From Rhizobacter sp. AJA081-3 (GTDB lineage: Bacteria > Pseudomonadota > Gammaproteobacteria > Burkholderiales > Burkholderiaceae_C), in the NCBI RefSeq assembly GCF_017795745.1, contig NZ_CP059067.1, forward strand, positions 3,100,001 through 3,164,000: a stretch of 64,000 nt of DNA. Direction: 5' to 3'. Made by a program: the position numbers and the translations under genes. Shown here piece by piece: positions 49,801 to 58,334 of the stretch; position 1 is the first letter of the stretch, and the number at the start of each line of letters is the position of its first letter. The notes under the pieces are model-generated. The model was not told where the DNA came from and did no database searches. It was given only the letters and a program-made list of their open reading frames with translations.

Positions 49801-50304
49801 GTGATCGTCCGAGCAGAAGAGCCGCAGGATCATCAAGCTGTCAGATCTGTGAATCTGGCAGCCTTCGAGACTGCAGCGGAAGCCAATCTCGTTGACGCGC
49901 TGCGCCAGCACGCTCACCCACTTGTCTCCTTGGTCGCCCAGGTGGGCGAAGAGGTTGTCGGCCACATCATGTTCAGCCCCGTTTCCCTCGAGGGGCACGC
50001 AGAGCTGAGCCTCATGGGGTTGGCTCCAATGGCCGTCTTGCCGGCGCATCAGCGCAAGGGTGTGGGCTCTGCCTTGGTCCGTACCGGTCTGCAGCGCTGC
50101 CGCGCACTCGGCGTTGGGGCAGTTGTTTTGCTCGGACACCCAGGCTACTACCCTCGCTTCGGCTTTCAGCCATCGGTTCCCTTCGGCATTACCTCGGAAT
50201 ACAACGCACCGCCAGAGGCCTTCATGGTCCTGGAGCTTCAGCCAGGCTACTTGGGTGGCGCATCGGGAACCGTCAAGTTCCACGCGGCATTCCAAGACGC
50301 CTAA
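49801..50304 (+). CDS. GNAT N-acetyltransferase (YhbS-like), copy 2
   Basis: A 167-residue near-duplicate of the gene at 47339, also from GTG. Changes include Ser to Pro and Gln to His near the start, Asp-Asp to Glu-Glu in the VGEEVVG strand and Ser to Ala in LAPMAVLP. The catalytic core is kept. Stop in R''. Confidence 0.9.
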   Translation: MIVRAEEPQDHQAVRSVNLAAFETAAEANLVDALRQHAHPLVSLVAQVGEEVVGHIMFSPVSLEGHAELSLMGLAPMAVLPAHQRKGVGSALVRTGLQRCRALGVGAVVLLGHPGYYPRFGFQPSVPFGITSEYNAPPEAFMVLELQPGYLGGASGTVKFHAAFQDA

Positions 50305-50425
50305 CCCTTCGCTGGAGCGGACCGCCACCGGCATGGCACTTGGCCCGCGAGGCGCCCAGGCTTAGCATCCGCCTCGCGGGCCAAGCGCCATCCCGGCGTC
50401 GGCCCGCTCAGCTCAAACGTTAGCC
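50299..50425 (+). repeat. attC 79
   Basis: R'' GCCTAAC, R' variant GTTAGCC; arm type I; loop TTAGCAT. Confidence 0.95.
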
Positions 50426-50433
50426 GTCACCAA

Positions 50434-50889
50434 GTGCCCCAGGTCCACGAACTCCTCGAACTCGATCTACTGACATTGCGCGAACACACGGAACGCGCGG
50501 GTGATCGGCTTGATCCGGACCGCCTGCGCAACTCGATCGAGACTGCGCTTCCAGTTTCTGAGGTTGCTTTCGTTCGTCGTCAGGGCGCACTTGTCGCGTA
50601 CGCCATGCTCCAGCCTCGCGAGGCCGGGCAGTGGTTCGTCACAGGATTCAACACCCATCCCGAGCATCGCAGCGCTCCAGTGTTCCGAGCACTCTTCCGC
50701 CAGCTCCTGGAAATCGCATCACGCCGAGGCATCACCTCGCTGCGAAGCAATGTCTACAAGACGAACCGCCTGTCCATGGCCTTCCATGCTCGCCTCGGGT
50801 TTCGGGTCACTCGGGAGAATGCAAAGGGAGTGGAGTTCACAGCCACCGTCCCCGAGCTACTGGCAAAGAGCGGTCTGGTCGCGCAGTGA
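50434..50889 (+). CDS. GNAT N-acetyltransferase
   Basis: A 151-residue GNAT-fold protein from GTG: VAFVRRQGALVAYAMLQPREAGQWFVTGFNTHPEHRSAPVFRALFRQLLEIA and SNVYKTNRLSMAFHARLGFRVTR. The acetyl-CoA loop (HRSAPVFRAL) departs from the usual Q/RxxGxG/A, so activity is less sure. Confidence 0.82.
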   Translation: MPQVHELLELDLLTLREHTERAGDRLDPDRLRNSIETALPVSEVAFVRRQGALVAYAMLQPREAGQWFVTGFNTHPEHRSAPVFRALFRQLLEIASRRGITSLRSNVYKTNRLSMAFHARLGFRVTRENAKGVEFTATVPELLAKSGLVAQ

Positions 50890-50890
50890 C

Positions 50891-51017
50891 GGCTAACCCT
50901 TCGCTGGAGCGGACCGCCACCGGCCTGGCACTTGGCCCGCTTCCCGGAGTGGTACATCATCCGTACAGCGGGCCAAGCGCCATCCCGGCGTCGGCCCGCT
51001 CAGCTCAAACGTTAGGC
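50891..51017 (+). repeat. attC 80
   Basis: R'' variant GGCTAAC (matches GTTAGCC at this cassette's 5' end), R' GTTAGGC; arm type I; loop GTACATCAT. Confidence 0.95.
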
Positions 51018-51033
51018 CTCACCACCTGAACCG

Positions 51034-51447
51034 ATGGACGTCCTTCGTCTCCCTGGAAACTCTTGGTTCATCCAGTTTGAGCAATCGCGCGGCTGGGGCT
51101 GTACAGCCCAAGGGGGCCAAATCTGGTTCGCGGAGCGAGAGAACTTCGTTCCGTTGCTTCCGCTGCTTGAACAGCCATGGCCTGAAGCTTCAGCGTTGGT
51201 CAGCGCAGCGTGTAAAGCCGCCCAAGTCGAAGCAGAGTTCCCGTTCGAACAAGTTGTCCTAGAAGCTCTAGCTTGGCCCACCGAGGGCTGGCCGAGCCTC
51301 GCGCTTACCTGGTTTTCTCAGGGCTTCCCTGTCTCTAGCGCCGCTCGCCAAGAACTGGCTGCACTTTCCCAGAACAAGGCAATGCCGCAACGCCTTCGTC
51401 ATCAGGCCTTTGCCCACTCTAAGGCACGCAGAGCCAGTGAGGCCTAA
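51034..51447 (+). CDS. Hypothetical protein
   Basis: A 137-residue soluble protein (LRLPGNSWFIQFEQSRGWGCTAQGGQIWFAERENF, WPSLALTWFSQGFPVS). No family recognised. Stop in R''. Confidence 0.6.
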   Translation: MDVLRLPGNSWFIQFEQSRGWGCTAQGGQIWFAERENFVPLLPLLEQPWPEASALVSAACKAAQVEAEFPFEQVVLEALAWPTEGWPSLALTWFSQGFPVSSAARQELAALSQNKAMPQRLRHQAFAHSKARRASEA

Positions 51448-51568
51448 CCCTTCGCTGGAGCGGACCTCCACCGGCCTGGCACTTGGCCCGCGAGGCTCTC
51501 AGGCTTAGCATGCGCCTCGCGGGCCAAGCGCCATTCCGGCGTCGGCCCGCTCAGCTCAAACGTTAGGC
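51442..51568 (+). repeat. attC 81
   Basis: R'' GCCTAAC, R' GTTAGGC; arm type I; loop TTAGCAT. Confidence 0.95.
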
Positions 51569-51655
51569 GTCACAACCCGAACCGAGCGCACTCGCCACCG
51601 CGAGCACATGCCCATCTGTCAGGTTCCACGAGCGAACATCAACCAGGAGTTGCGA

Positions 51656-51949
51656 ATGAGCACGTATGTGATCTTCGACGTCGAGATTCGCGACATGCTT
51701 CGGTATCAAGAATTCATGAAAGGCGTCAAGCCCGCACTTGATGCAGCAGGTGCACGCTACCTCGCACGTGGAGGCGCGCACAAGGTGCACGAAGGCGATT
51801 GGCAGCCACGGCGGATTGTGATCCTTGAGTTTCCGTCGGTCGCTGCGTGGGAATCGTTCTACACAGGCCCCGTCTACCAAGGACTCAAGGCAATCCGAGA
51901 CGAATGCAGTTCTGCGAGGTTAGTTTCAGTGGAAGGCATTGAACCCTAA
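51656..51949 (+). CDS. DUF1330 family protein
   Basis: A 97-residue dimeric alpha/beta-barrel protein of the DUF1330 family: YVIFDVEIRDMLRYQEFMKGVKPALDAAGARYLARGG, RIVILEFPSVAAWESFYTGPVYQGLKAIRDE. The ATG at 51656 is preferred over one at 51608 because AGGAG lies at 51646 and homology starts there. Function unknown. Confidence 0.85.
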   Translation: MSTYVIFDVEIRDMLRYQEFMKGVKPALDAAGARYLARGGAHKVHEGDWQPRRIVILEFPSVAAWESFYTGPVYQGLKAIRDECSSARLVSVEGIEP

Positions 51950-51969
51950 GTTGCCAAGCCGCCAGTGAC

Positions 51970-52096
51970 GCCTAACCCTTCGCTGGAGCGGACCGCCACC
52001 GGCCTGGCACTTGGGCCGCGAGGCTCTGACGTTTAGCATCCGCCTCGCGGCCCAAGCGCCATTCCGGCGTCGGCCCGCTCAGCTCAAACGTTAGGT
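51970..52096 (+). repeat. attC 82
   Basis: R'' GCCTAAC, R' variant GTTAGGT; arm type I; loop GTTTAGCAT. Confidence 0.95.
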
Positions 52097-52143
52097 TCGC
52101 TAGAGGCAGAATAGCTCTCGGGAGCGAAATCAAAGGGGGAAAC

Positions 52144-52902
52144 ATGCCGTTCGCCGGACTAGGGCTTCACGTTGTCATCGCCATACTCTGCGCGATCCAC
52201 GCGATCCGCACGCGCCAGCAGATGTACTGGCTCTTCATCCTTTTCGCGTTCCCGTTGCTGGGAAGTTTGGTCTACTTCTTTGCCGTCTATATGCCCAACT
52301 CTCGCCTGGAGCGCGGCGCGATGAAGGCCGTATCTGCGGCGGTAAAGGCCATTGATCCGACGCGCGAAGTACGTGAGGCGAGAGTCGCATTCGCAGATGC
52401 GCCTACGGCGCAAAACCAAATGCGGTTGGCTGCTGCGCTCCTTGAAGTTGGTGAAGCTGCAGAGGCTGCGCAGCAGTATCAGTCTTGCCTTCAGGGCCCC
52501 TTCGCCTCTGACCCCGACATCCGGATCGGAGCCGCAAGGTCTTTCGTCGAGTGTCAGCGCTACGCGGATGCCTTGCGCTACCTGGAGCCTCTGCGCGCGG
52601 AAAGACCTGAGTTCCGCGCAGAGTCCGTATCTCTGTTGCTTGCGCGTTCCTATGCCGGAACATCGCGGGGATCAGAAGCCAGGGCAGAGTTCGAGTCAGC
52701 AATCGCAAAGTTTGGCACGTACGAGAGTAGGGCTGAGTACGCCATCTGGGCTTATGCGATGGGTGATACGGGAACAGCCGAACGGCTAGCTGCAGAGTTG
52801 GAGAAGATATCTTCTCGCTGGAACTCGCTGACGCGCGAACTTAATGAGCCGGTCACTCGCCGTCTCGCAGCCGCAAGGGCACTAGCCAGCAAGCGAACCT
52901 AA
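52144..52902 (+). CDS. TPR protein with N-terminal membrane domain
   Basis: A 252-residue protein. Residues 1-50 have two transmembrane segments like the N-terminus of phospholipase-D-type synthases (YWLFILFAFPLLGSLVYFF). Residues 80-245 form about four TPR-like helical pairs (AQNQMRLAAALLEVGEAAEAAQQYQSCL, FVECQRYADALRYLEPL, LARSYAGTSRGSEARAEFESAIAKFG). Probably a scaffold at the inner membrane. Ends on the ACCTAAC R''. Confidence 0.8.
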   Translation: MPFAGLGLHVVIAILCAIHAIRTRQQMYWLFILFAFPLLGSLVYFFAVYMPNSRLERGAMKAVSAAVKAIDPTREVREARVAFADAPTAQNQMRLAAALLEVGEAAEAAQQYQSCLQGPFASDPDIRIGAARSFVECQRYADALRYLEPLRAERPEFRAESVSLLLARSYAGTSRGSEARAEFESAIAKFGTYESRAEYAIWAYAMGDTGTAERLAAELEKISSRWNSLTRELNEPVTRRLAAARALASKRT

Positions 52903-53023
52903 CCCTTCGCTGGAGCGGACCTCCACCGGCCTGGCACTTGGGCCGCGAGGCGCTCAGGCTTAGCATTCGCCTCGCGGCCCAAGCGCCATTCCGGCGTCGG
53001 CCCGCTCAGCTCAAACGTTAGGC
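52897..53023 (+). repeat. attC 83
   Basis: R'' variant ACCTAAC (matches GTTAGGT at this cassette's 5' end), R' GTTAGGC; arm type I; loop TTAGCAT. Confidence 0.95.
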
Positions 53024-53039
53024 ATCACAGGGCAACATC

Positions 53040-53546
53040 GTGCGGGTAGTCAACGTCCACGAACGCAACTTCCGCTGCAGCCCACAACAGGCTGCGCAGC
53101 TTCTGGATTCACTGTCCTCGCCAAGAGACATGCTGTGGCCGTCGCAATCTTGGCCGCGTATGCGCTTGGACCGACCACTCGGCCTCGGTGCCACTGGAGG
53201 CCACGGACCTATCCGCTACTCCGTCATTGCCTACGAGCCGGGCAAGAGGGTCACTTTTGAGTTCATCTCGCCACGGGGTTTCGTGGGTACGCACTGGTTT
53301 GAGGTCTTGGGCCACGAGCCCACCGGGACTGTGCTGCGGCACACCATCGACATGTCTCTTAAGGGGGCCGCACTGCTCTCCTGGCCCGTAGCCGTCCGTC
53401 CTCTTCACGACGCGCTCGTCGAGGATGCGTTAACCAACGCTCAGGCGGCTCTTGGCGAGCAACCTACTCCAGTACCTTGGTCAGCCTGGGTTCGGGTTCT
53501 TCGCAGAGTGGTCGGCCGTCGTACTAAGCGGCGCAGTGATGCCTAA
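53040..53546 (+). CDS. SRPBCC-fold protein
   Basis: A 168-residue protein from GTG: FRCSPQQAAQLLDSLSSPRDMLWPSQSWPRMRLDRPLG, GPIRYSVIAYEPGKRVTFEFISPRGFVGTHWFEV, TVLRHTIDMSLKG. This is the pattern of START-like SRPBCC ligand-binding proteins. Ligand unknown. Stop in R''. Confidence 0.78.
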   Translation: MRVVNVHERNFRCSPQQAAQLLDSLSSPRDMLWPSQSWPRMRLDRPLGLGATGGHGPIRYSVIAYEPGKRVTFEFISPRGFVGTHWFEVLGHEPTGTVLRHTIDMSLKGAALLSWPVAVRPLHDALVEDALTNAQAALGEQPTPVPWSAWVRVLRRVVGRRTKRRSDA

Positions 53547-53666
53547 CCCTTCGCTGGAGCCGACTCGCACCGGCATGGCACTTGGCCCGCCTCCTGGAGT
53601 GGTTCATCATCCATCCGGCGGGCCAACCGCCATCCCGGCGCTCGCGCCTCAGCTCAAACGTTAGGC
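53541..53666 (+). repeat. attC 84
   Basis: R'' GCCTAAC, R' GTTAGGC; arm type II; loop GTTCATCAT. Confidence 0.95.
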
Positions 53667-53671
53667 CGCAT

Positions 53672-54358
53672 TTGAACCTCCGCGTCGTCTTCATCGCAGC
53701 GTTCTTGGCTCCCACCATTGCCGCGGCTGCCGAGAGTCAGTGCTACGGGAGCGTGAGCAACGGTCGGATAGAAGGTAGCGTCAAGCTTCCTGTGAGCGGC
53801 GCCAATTTCTCCGCGTACAGCGCGCTCGCCGCTACAGCCGGGCGAACGCACGTTCACTCCAAGGTCGCAGCCATCGTTGAGGCCAGCTACAAGGCTCTTG
53901 CGGCGGCTCATCCAGACACGCGATATGTCTATGGTGAAACAGGCTGGCCCTCAGGCGGCCGGTTTCGGCCTCACCGAACTCATCAGAACGGTCTCTCCAT
54001 CGACTTCTTCGTCCCTGTGCGGGACGCGCGAGGCCAATCGGTTCCTTTGCCCACGAACCTCTCAGCCAAACTGGGCTACGACGTGGAGTTCACCCAGGAA
54101 GCCAAGTACGGCGAGTACACGATCGACTTCGACGCGTTGTCGGAACACCTCTACCAACTCGACGTCGCGGCTAGGGCGGCAGGCTCGGGCCTGACACTCG
54201 TGATCTTCGATACCCAGTACCTTCCCCGCCTGTTTGCCACCCAGCGAGGCGCGTATCTCAAGGAGCACCTGCCTTTCATGAAGGGCAAGCCGTGGGTTCG
54301 CCACGACGAGCACTACCACGTGGACTTCGCAGTCCCATGCAAGCCCAATGCGGCCTAA
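53672..54358 (+). CDS. MepA-like (M74) penicillin-insensitive murein endopeptidase
   Basis: A 228-residue exported protein from TTG, six bases after R', with a signal peptide (LRVVFIAAFLAPTIAAAAE). It has the zinc-ligand pattern of the LAS/M74 group: GGRFRPHRTHQNGLSIDFFVPV (His and Asp ligands) and RHDEHYHVDFAV (catalytic and ligand His). Expected to cut peptidoglycan cross-links in the periplasm. Stop in R''. Confidence 0.85.
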   Translation: MNLRVVFIAAFLAPTIAAAAESQCYGSVSNGRIEGSVKLPVSGANFSAYSALAATAGRTHVHSKVAAIVEASYKALAAAHPDTRYVYGETGWPSGGRFRPHRTHQNGLSIDFFVPVRDARGQSVPLPTNLSAKLGYDVEFTQEAKYGEYTIDFDALSEHLYQLDVAARAAGSGLTLVIFDTQYLPRLFATQRGAYLKEHLPFMKGKPWVRHDEHYHVDFAVPCKPNAA

Positions 54359-54478
54359 CCCTTCGCTGGAGCCGACTCGCACCGGGATGGCACTTGGCCC
54401 GCTTCCCGGAGTGGTACATCATCCGTCCAGCGGGCCAAGCGCCATCCCGGCGCTCGCGCCTCAGCTCAAACGTTAGGC
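54353..54478 (+). repeat. attC 85
   Basis: R'' GCCTAAC, R' GTTAGGC; arm type II; loop GTACATCAT. Confidence 0.95.
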
Positions 54479-54865
54479 AGCACCACGGTGCGCTGATGGT
54501 GCTCGCCACCGTCGCTGGGCGGCAGTCGCCGCCAAAGACCAAATGCACTCCCTGGCCACCGCTGCGCAAGCTCGCCAAAGACTGAGTGGCCATGCTCAAG
54601 CGCCACGGTCGGCGCATCTGCCAAGCCTGCTCAGTTGGCAGCGCTTCGCGGCCACGAGTCTGTGTCTCTCGATGCGCTGGCTTCAGTCAGTTCATTGTGC
54701 CGCCGCCACTCGGAAGGCTCTGCTCTCGTTCACCGCCGGCGATGGCGGCGGTCTGAGCGGCGCTTGTTCCAGTTCCCCGCGCCGGCGCATCAGCGGCCAG
54801 AAGTGAAAGGCCATGCCTGTGTGCCTCGCTCTCTCGCATCGGCTTGGTTCGCCTCGAGCAGTGCT
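54479..54865 (+). repeat. Gene-poor cassette family, member 5
   Basis: Same layout and length as 17545 and nearly the same as 43122. The 87-codon frame 54543-54806 is open. Both GC-rich hairpins are present. Confidence 0.6.
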
Positions 54866-54991
54866 GCCTAACAGGTCACTCGAGTGGACTGCCACCGGCA
54901 AGGCACTTGGCCCGCGCGCCGGTTCAGGTCATCATCCGTCTCGCGGGCCAAGCGCCTTCCCGGCGTCAGCCCCTCAGCTCAAACGTTAGGC
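54866..54991 (+). repeat. attC 86
   Basis: R'' GCCTAAC followed by AGGTCACTCGAGTGG; R' GTTAGGC; loop AGGTCATCAT. Same form as attC 67 and 68. Confidence 0.95.
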
Positions 54992-55058
54992 GTCATACGG
55001 TGCGCCGCACCTCGCAGACAACGATTCATTCAATCGCAACGTACTGTCAGTGTTCGCG

Positions 55059-55376
55059 ATGGCCATCAACCCGCATGCTCAACTACTTCGCTCAAAGCGC
55101 GACCTCTTGCGCTCGACCCTCTGGGCGGCAGCCATTGCAGTGCCGCTATTGCTTTGGGGTTCTAGTGCAAGCATGGCGCTAGCGCACGTAGGCGGGCCAC
55201 TGGTTCTCCTGTTCGCGCCTGTACTGCCGGTGCTGCTACTGTTTGGCTCGGGCGGAGTGTTCGCTGGTGCTCCTGAGCTGGTATTCAATGTGGCGGCATG
55301 CCTAGCCGAGTTCGTGGGCGTGTTCGCAGTCGTGCATGTCGTGCGTTCACTATTTGCCGGGCCGCCAAGAGAATGA
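55059..55376 (+). CDS. Membrane protein, hypothetical
   Basis: A 105-residue protein with three transmembrane segments (STLWAAAIAVPLLLWG, GGPLVLLFAPVLPVLLLFG, AACLAEFVGVFAVVHVV). An in-frame GTG at 55050 is an alternative start. Function unknown. Confidence 0.62.
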   Translation: MAINPHAQLLRSKRDLLRSTLWAAAIAVPLLLWGSSASMALAHVGGPLVLLFAPVLPVLLLFGSGGVFAGAPELVFNVAACLAEFVGVFAVVHVVRSLFAGPPRE

Positions 55377-55377
55377 C

Positions 55378-55504
55378 GCCTAACCCTTCGCTGGAGCGGA
55401 CCGCCACCGGCCTGGCACTTGGCCCGCGAGGCGCACAGGCTTAGCATCCGCCTCGCGGGCCAAGCGCCATTCCGGCGCCGGCCCGCTCAGCTCAAACGTT
55501 AGGG
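55378..55504 (+). repeat. attC 87
   Basis: R'' GCCTAAC, R' variant GTTAGGG; arm type I; loop TTAGCAT. Confidence 0.95.
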
Positions 55505-55538
55505 CGCACAGAACCACTCGAGAGGCTCGTCAAGCGAT

Positions 55539-55970
55539 ATGAAGCCCATCACGAACCTCGCCGTGGCCAAGGCCTTCGACACTTACCCGCCCGCCATGCG
55601 CCGCAAGTTGCTGGCGCTGCGCGAGTTGATTCTTCAGACCGCGGCGTCTACGCAAGGCGTTGGCGAAATCGACGAAGCGCTCAAGTGGGGCGAACCTGCC
55701 TACCTCACAGCCGAATCAGGTAGCGGGAGTACGGTTCGAATCGACTGGAAGGCGTCTAAGCCGAACCAGTACGCCATGTACTTCAACTGCCAAACCACTC
55801 TGGTCGAAACGTTCAAGACGCTGTTCCCCAACGAGTTCACCTACGAAGGCAATCGCGCAATCGTCTTCCAGGAGTCAGCGCCCATCCCCAAGGATGCTCT
55901 GGCCTTCTGCGTAGCTGCGGCGCTCACGTATCACCGTACCGGCAAAGCCAAGCGCGCCGGTAGCGCGTGA
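55539..55970 (+). CDS. DUF1801 (YdhG-like) protein
   Basis: A 143-residue protein: VAKAFDTYPPAMRRKLLALRELILQTA, GEIDEALKWGEPAYLT, VRIDWKASKPNQYAMYFNCQTTLVETFKTLFP. Matches the DUF1801 domain; function unknown. Distinct from the DUF1801 protein at 24940. Confidence 0.85.
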   Translation: MKPITNLAVAKAFDTYPPAMRRKLLALRELILQTAASTQGVGEIDEALKWGEPAYLTAESGSGSTVRIDWKASKPNQYAMYFNCQTTLVETFKTLFPNEFTYEGNRAIVFQESAPIPKDALAFCVAAALTYHRTGKAKRAGSA

Positions 55971-55990
55971 GCTGCAGGGCAAAGAATGCG

Positions 55991-56116
55991 CCCTAACCCT
56001 TCGCTGGAGCCGACTCGCACCGGCATAGCGCTTGGCCCGCGAGCCCGTGGTTCTTATCATCGGCCTCGCGGGCCAAGCGCCATCCCGGCGCTCGCGCCTC
56101 AGCTCAAACGTTAGGC
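55991..56116 (+). repeat. attC 88
   Basis: R'' variant CCCTAAC (matches GTTAGGG at this cassette's 5' end), R' GTTAGGC; arm type II; loop TTCTTATCAT. Confidence 0.95.
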
Positions 56117-56163
56117 CTCAGAGCACGAGCTTTGGCGCCACCAGCTCAGCCGAAGGATGCAAA

Positions 56164-56544
56164 GTGTCCCGCCAAATCGTGTTCACTCCAAAGGCGGCTA
56201 AGCCGCCACCGACCTACAGCCAGGCGGTAAAGGCCGCGGGCCTTGTCTTCGTGTCAGGCACGGCGCCAACTGATCCCGCCACTGGCGCAATCATCGGAAC
56301 AACCATCCAAGAGCAGACCCGTCAGTGCCTGTCCAACATCCAGGCTATCCTCGAAGCGGCAGGCAGTTCGCTCGACAAGATCGTCAGCGTCACAGTCGTG
56401 CTGGCCGAGGAAGACGACTTCCCCGGTATGAATGAAGAGTGGCTCAGGTGGTTTCCTTCGGATCCGCCAGCGCGCCAAGGTGCCAAGCTTCCCGCTCGCA
56501 TCCCGGGCCTGAAAGTGTCCGTTGCAGCCATCGCTGAGGCCTAA
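56164..56544 (+). CDS. RidA family protein, copy 2
   Basis: A 126-residue near-copy of the protein at 34541, from GTG at the matching position. Changes are few (for example Ala to Ser at residue 2, Ser to Thr in PPTYSQ, Lys to Ile in GAIIGTT, Lys to Arg in WLRWF). Its attC has type III arms, unlike attC 54. Stop in R''. Confidence 0.87.
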   Translation: MSRQIVFTPKAAKPPPTYSQAVKAAGLVFVSGTAPTDPATGAIIGTTIQEQTRQCLSNIQAILEAAGSSLDKIVSVTVVLAEEDDFPGMNEEWLRWFPSDPPARQGAKLPARIPGLKVSVAAIAEA

Positions 56545-56665
56545 CCCTTCGCTCGAGCGGACTCGCACCGGCATGGCACTTGGCCCGCGAGGCGCCCAGG
56601 CTTAGCATCCGCCTCGCGGGCCAAGCGCCATCCCGGCGCTCGCCCGCTCAGCTCAAACGTTAGGC
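56539..56665 (+). repeat. attC 89
   Basis: R'' GCCTAAC, R' GTTAGGC; arm type III; loop TTAGCAT. Confidence 0.95.
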
Positions 56666-56673
56666 CTCACAGC

Positions 56674-57108
56674 GTGATACCGCGGACTCCCTGGCAACTG
56701 GCATTCGCTGCATTCCTTGCGATGGCGAGCGCCACTGCCATCTCATCCGAGGCTGAGCCACCGGCAATCCTCAAGCTTCGTCAAGGCGGCGAGCTGTCGT
56801 GCGAGCCTGCGTTACCGCACTTCTGCGAGAACGTGCATGTACGGTGTGCGGGCAAAACGGCGGTAGCAACCTTTCCCTTCAAGCTACGCGCAGCGCTGGG
56901 AAGCAAGTCCGTCGCGCTCGTGGCCCAAGACGAAGAGGACCAACGCATCTATGTGGGCGCCAGTTCCGTATGGGCCGAAGACAGCAGCTACTTGCTGCTG
57001 TCGCCGCGCAGCGCCAACGGCTACGTCAAGCTTTTGTCGGACGGCAAGTACGTTTTCAGGCACTACATCCAAGGGCGTGGAGTCATGTCGCTCGGTCTGT
57101 GCAAGTGA
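56674..57108 (+). CDS. Secreted hypothetical protein
   Basis: A 144-residue protein from GTG, eight bases after R', with a signal peptide (WQLAFAAFLAMASATAISSEA). Four Cys in the mature part; beta-rich (YVGASSVWAEDSSYLLLSP, YVKLLSDGKYVFRHYI). No family recognised. Confidence 0.65.
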   Translation: MIPRTPWQLAFAAFLAMASATAISSEAEPPAILKLRQGGELSCEPALPHFCENVHVRCAGKTAVATFPFKLRAALGSKSVALVAQDEEDQRIYVGASSVWAEDSSYLLLSPRSANGYVKLLSDGKYVFRHYIQGRGVMSLGLCK

Positions 57109-57163
57109 GGCATCTCCTGCCCTACTCTGCAACTACGCAGGTCAGAGCCCGAATACGAGTGAG

Positions 57164-57290
57164 GCCTAACCCTTCGCTGGAGCGGACCTCCACCGGCCTG
57201 GCACTTGGCCCGCGAGGCGCCCAGCCTTAGCATCCGCCTCGCGGGCCAAGCGCCATTCCGGTGTCGGCCCGCTCAGCTCAAACGTTAGGC
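57164..57290 (+). repeat. attC 90
   Basis: R'' GCCTAAC, R' GTTAGGC; arm type I; loop CTTAGCAT. Confidence 0.95.
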
Positions 57291-57293
57291 CGC

Positions 57294-57812
57294 ATGATGA
57301 AACATCAGTTGACGCTGGTAGCGCTCAGCACTCTGGTATTTGCCGCTGCCTGGTGTTCAGAAGTCAAAGCGCAGACACCCGAATACGGGATAAAGGACGA
57401 CCGTCCTGCCGCTGGCTCGGCCATTCGCCCATACGCGGTACGCGGTTCTGCGATTCCTATAGACAAGACCTACGGAGAGCTCACACCGGAAGAGAAGCAA
57501 GTCGTCAACACGTGGTATGAGCACATACCGCCTGGCGACGAACCGCCTTTCCCGCTTGAAGGTTTGCGCCCCATTTACGCTGCGCTCAGCAAAGCTCAGG
57601 CAAAACTGATGGCTCAAGGCGAGCTCTACATCTTCGCCACGGTTGATGCCAAGGGCCAGGTGACTTCGACGAAGATCATTGGCAATCCCAGCCCCGAGAT
57701 GACCAAGTTCGCAGCGTCGCTCTTGTTGCTAACCAAGTTCAAGCCAGCTGTATGCGGTGGTGCTCCGTGCATCATGGACTTTCCGTTGCGGCATATGTTT
57801 ATCGTGAACTGA
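57294..57812 (+). CDS. Exported TonB-C-terminal-like protein
   Basis: A 172-residue protein with a signal peptide (LVALSTLVFAAAWCSEVKAQ). The C-terminal part (LYIFATVDAKGQVTSTKIIGNPSPEMTKFAASLLLLTKFKPAVCGGAPC) resembles the TonB C-terminal fold (partner-binding strand then helix). No TonB membrane-energising helix features beyond the signal are seen. A second ATG one codon later is possible. Confidence 0.7.
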   Translation: MMKHQLTLVALSTLVFAAAWCSEVKAQTPEYGIKDDRPAAGSAIRPYAVRGSAIPIDKTYGELTPEEKQVVNTWYEHIPPGDEPPFPLEGLRPIYAALSKAQAKLMAQGELYIFATVDAKGQVTSTKIIGNPSPEMTKFAASLLLLTKFKPAVCGGAPCIMDFPLRHMFIVN

Positions 57813-57816
57813 TGCG

Positions 57817-57942
57817 GCCTAACCCTTCGCTGGAGCCGACTCGCACCGGCATGGCACTTGGCCCGCGAGCCGCTCGTTCTTATCATTCGCCTCGCGGGCC
57901 AAGCGCCATCCCGGCGCTCGCGCCTCAGCTCAAACGTTAGGC
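57817..57942 (+). repeat. attC 91
   Basis: R'' GCCTAAC, R' GTTAGGC; arm type II; loop TTCTTATCAT. Confidence 0.95.
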
Positions 57943-57978
57943 CGCACAGGAAGTCCCATTGCGGATAGAGGACCAACC

Positions 57979-58305
57979 ATGGATACACCTGAAGGACAAA
58001 GACGGCAAGCATTGGCCGCGGAAGCAATCAAGCAAGCACTCGGAACTTCCGCCGGCGCGGAGAGTGTTGCCTTGTTTGTGGAGCACCACGCGGACGAGGT
58101 TCCAAGTGACTACTGGATTCAGCAACTCGGAACAGGCAACCCTGAACCGAGGGAGGTGATTGGTCTGCTACGCCTGCGCGCGTCATGGGGGGAGAACGAC
58201 CTCGAGTACTTTGACTTCACGCTCCCGGGCGAGGTCACACAGTACGTCCTCTCGGTGCACTTCGACAGCGCCGGAAAAATTGACGGAATCTCAATGGAAA
58301 GCTGA
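57979..58305 (+). CDS. Hypothetical protein
   Basis: A 108-residue acidic soluble protein (ASWGENDLEYFDFTLPGEVTQYVLSVHFDSAGKIDGISMES). The ending recalls small immunity-like or DUF2004-type proteins; not firm. Confidence 0.6.
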   Translation: MDTPEGQRRQALAAEAIKQALGTSAGAESVALFVEHHADEVPSDYWIQQLGTGNPEPREVIGLLRLRASWGENDLEYFDFTLPGEVTQYVLSVHFDSAGKIDGISMES

Positions 58306-58334
58306 CTTGAGATGCTTAGGTACGCGAAGATGCG

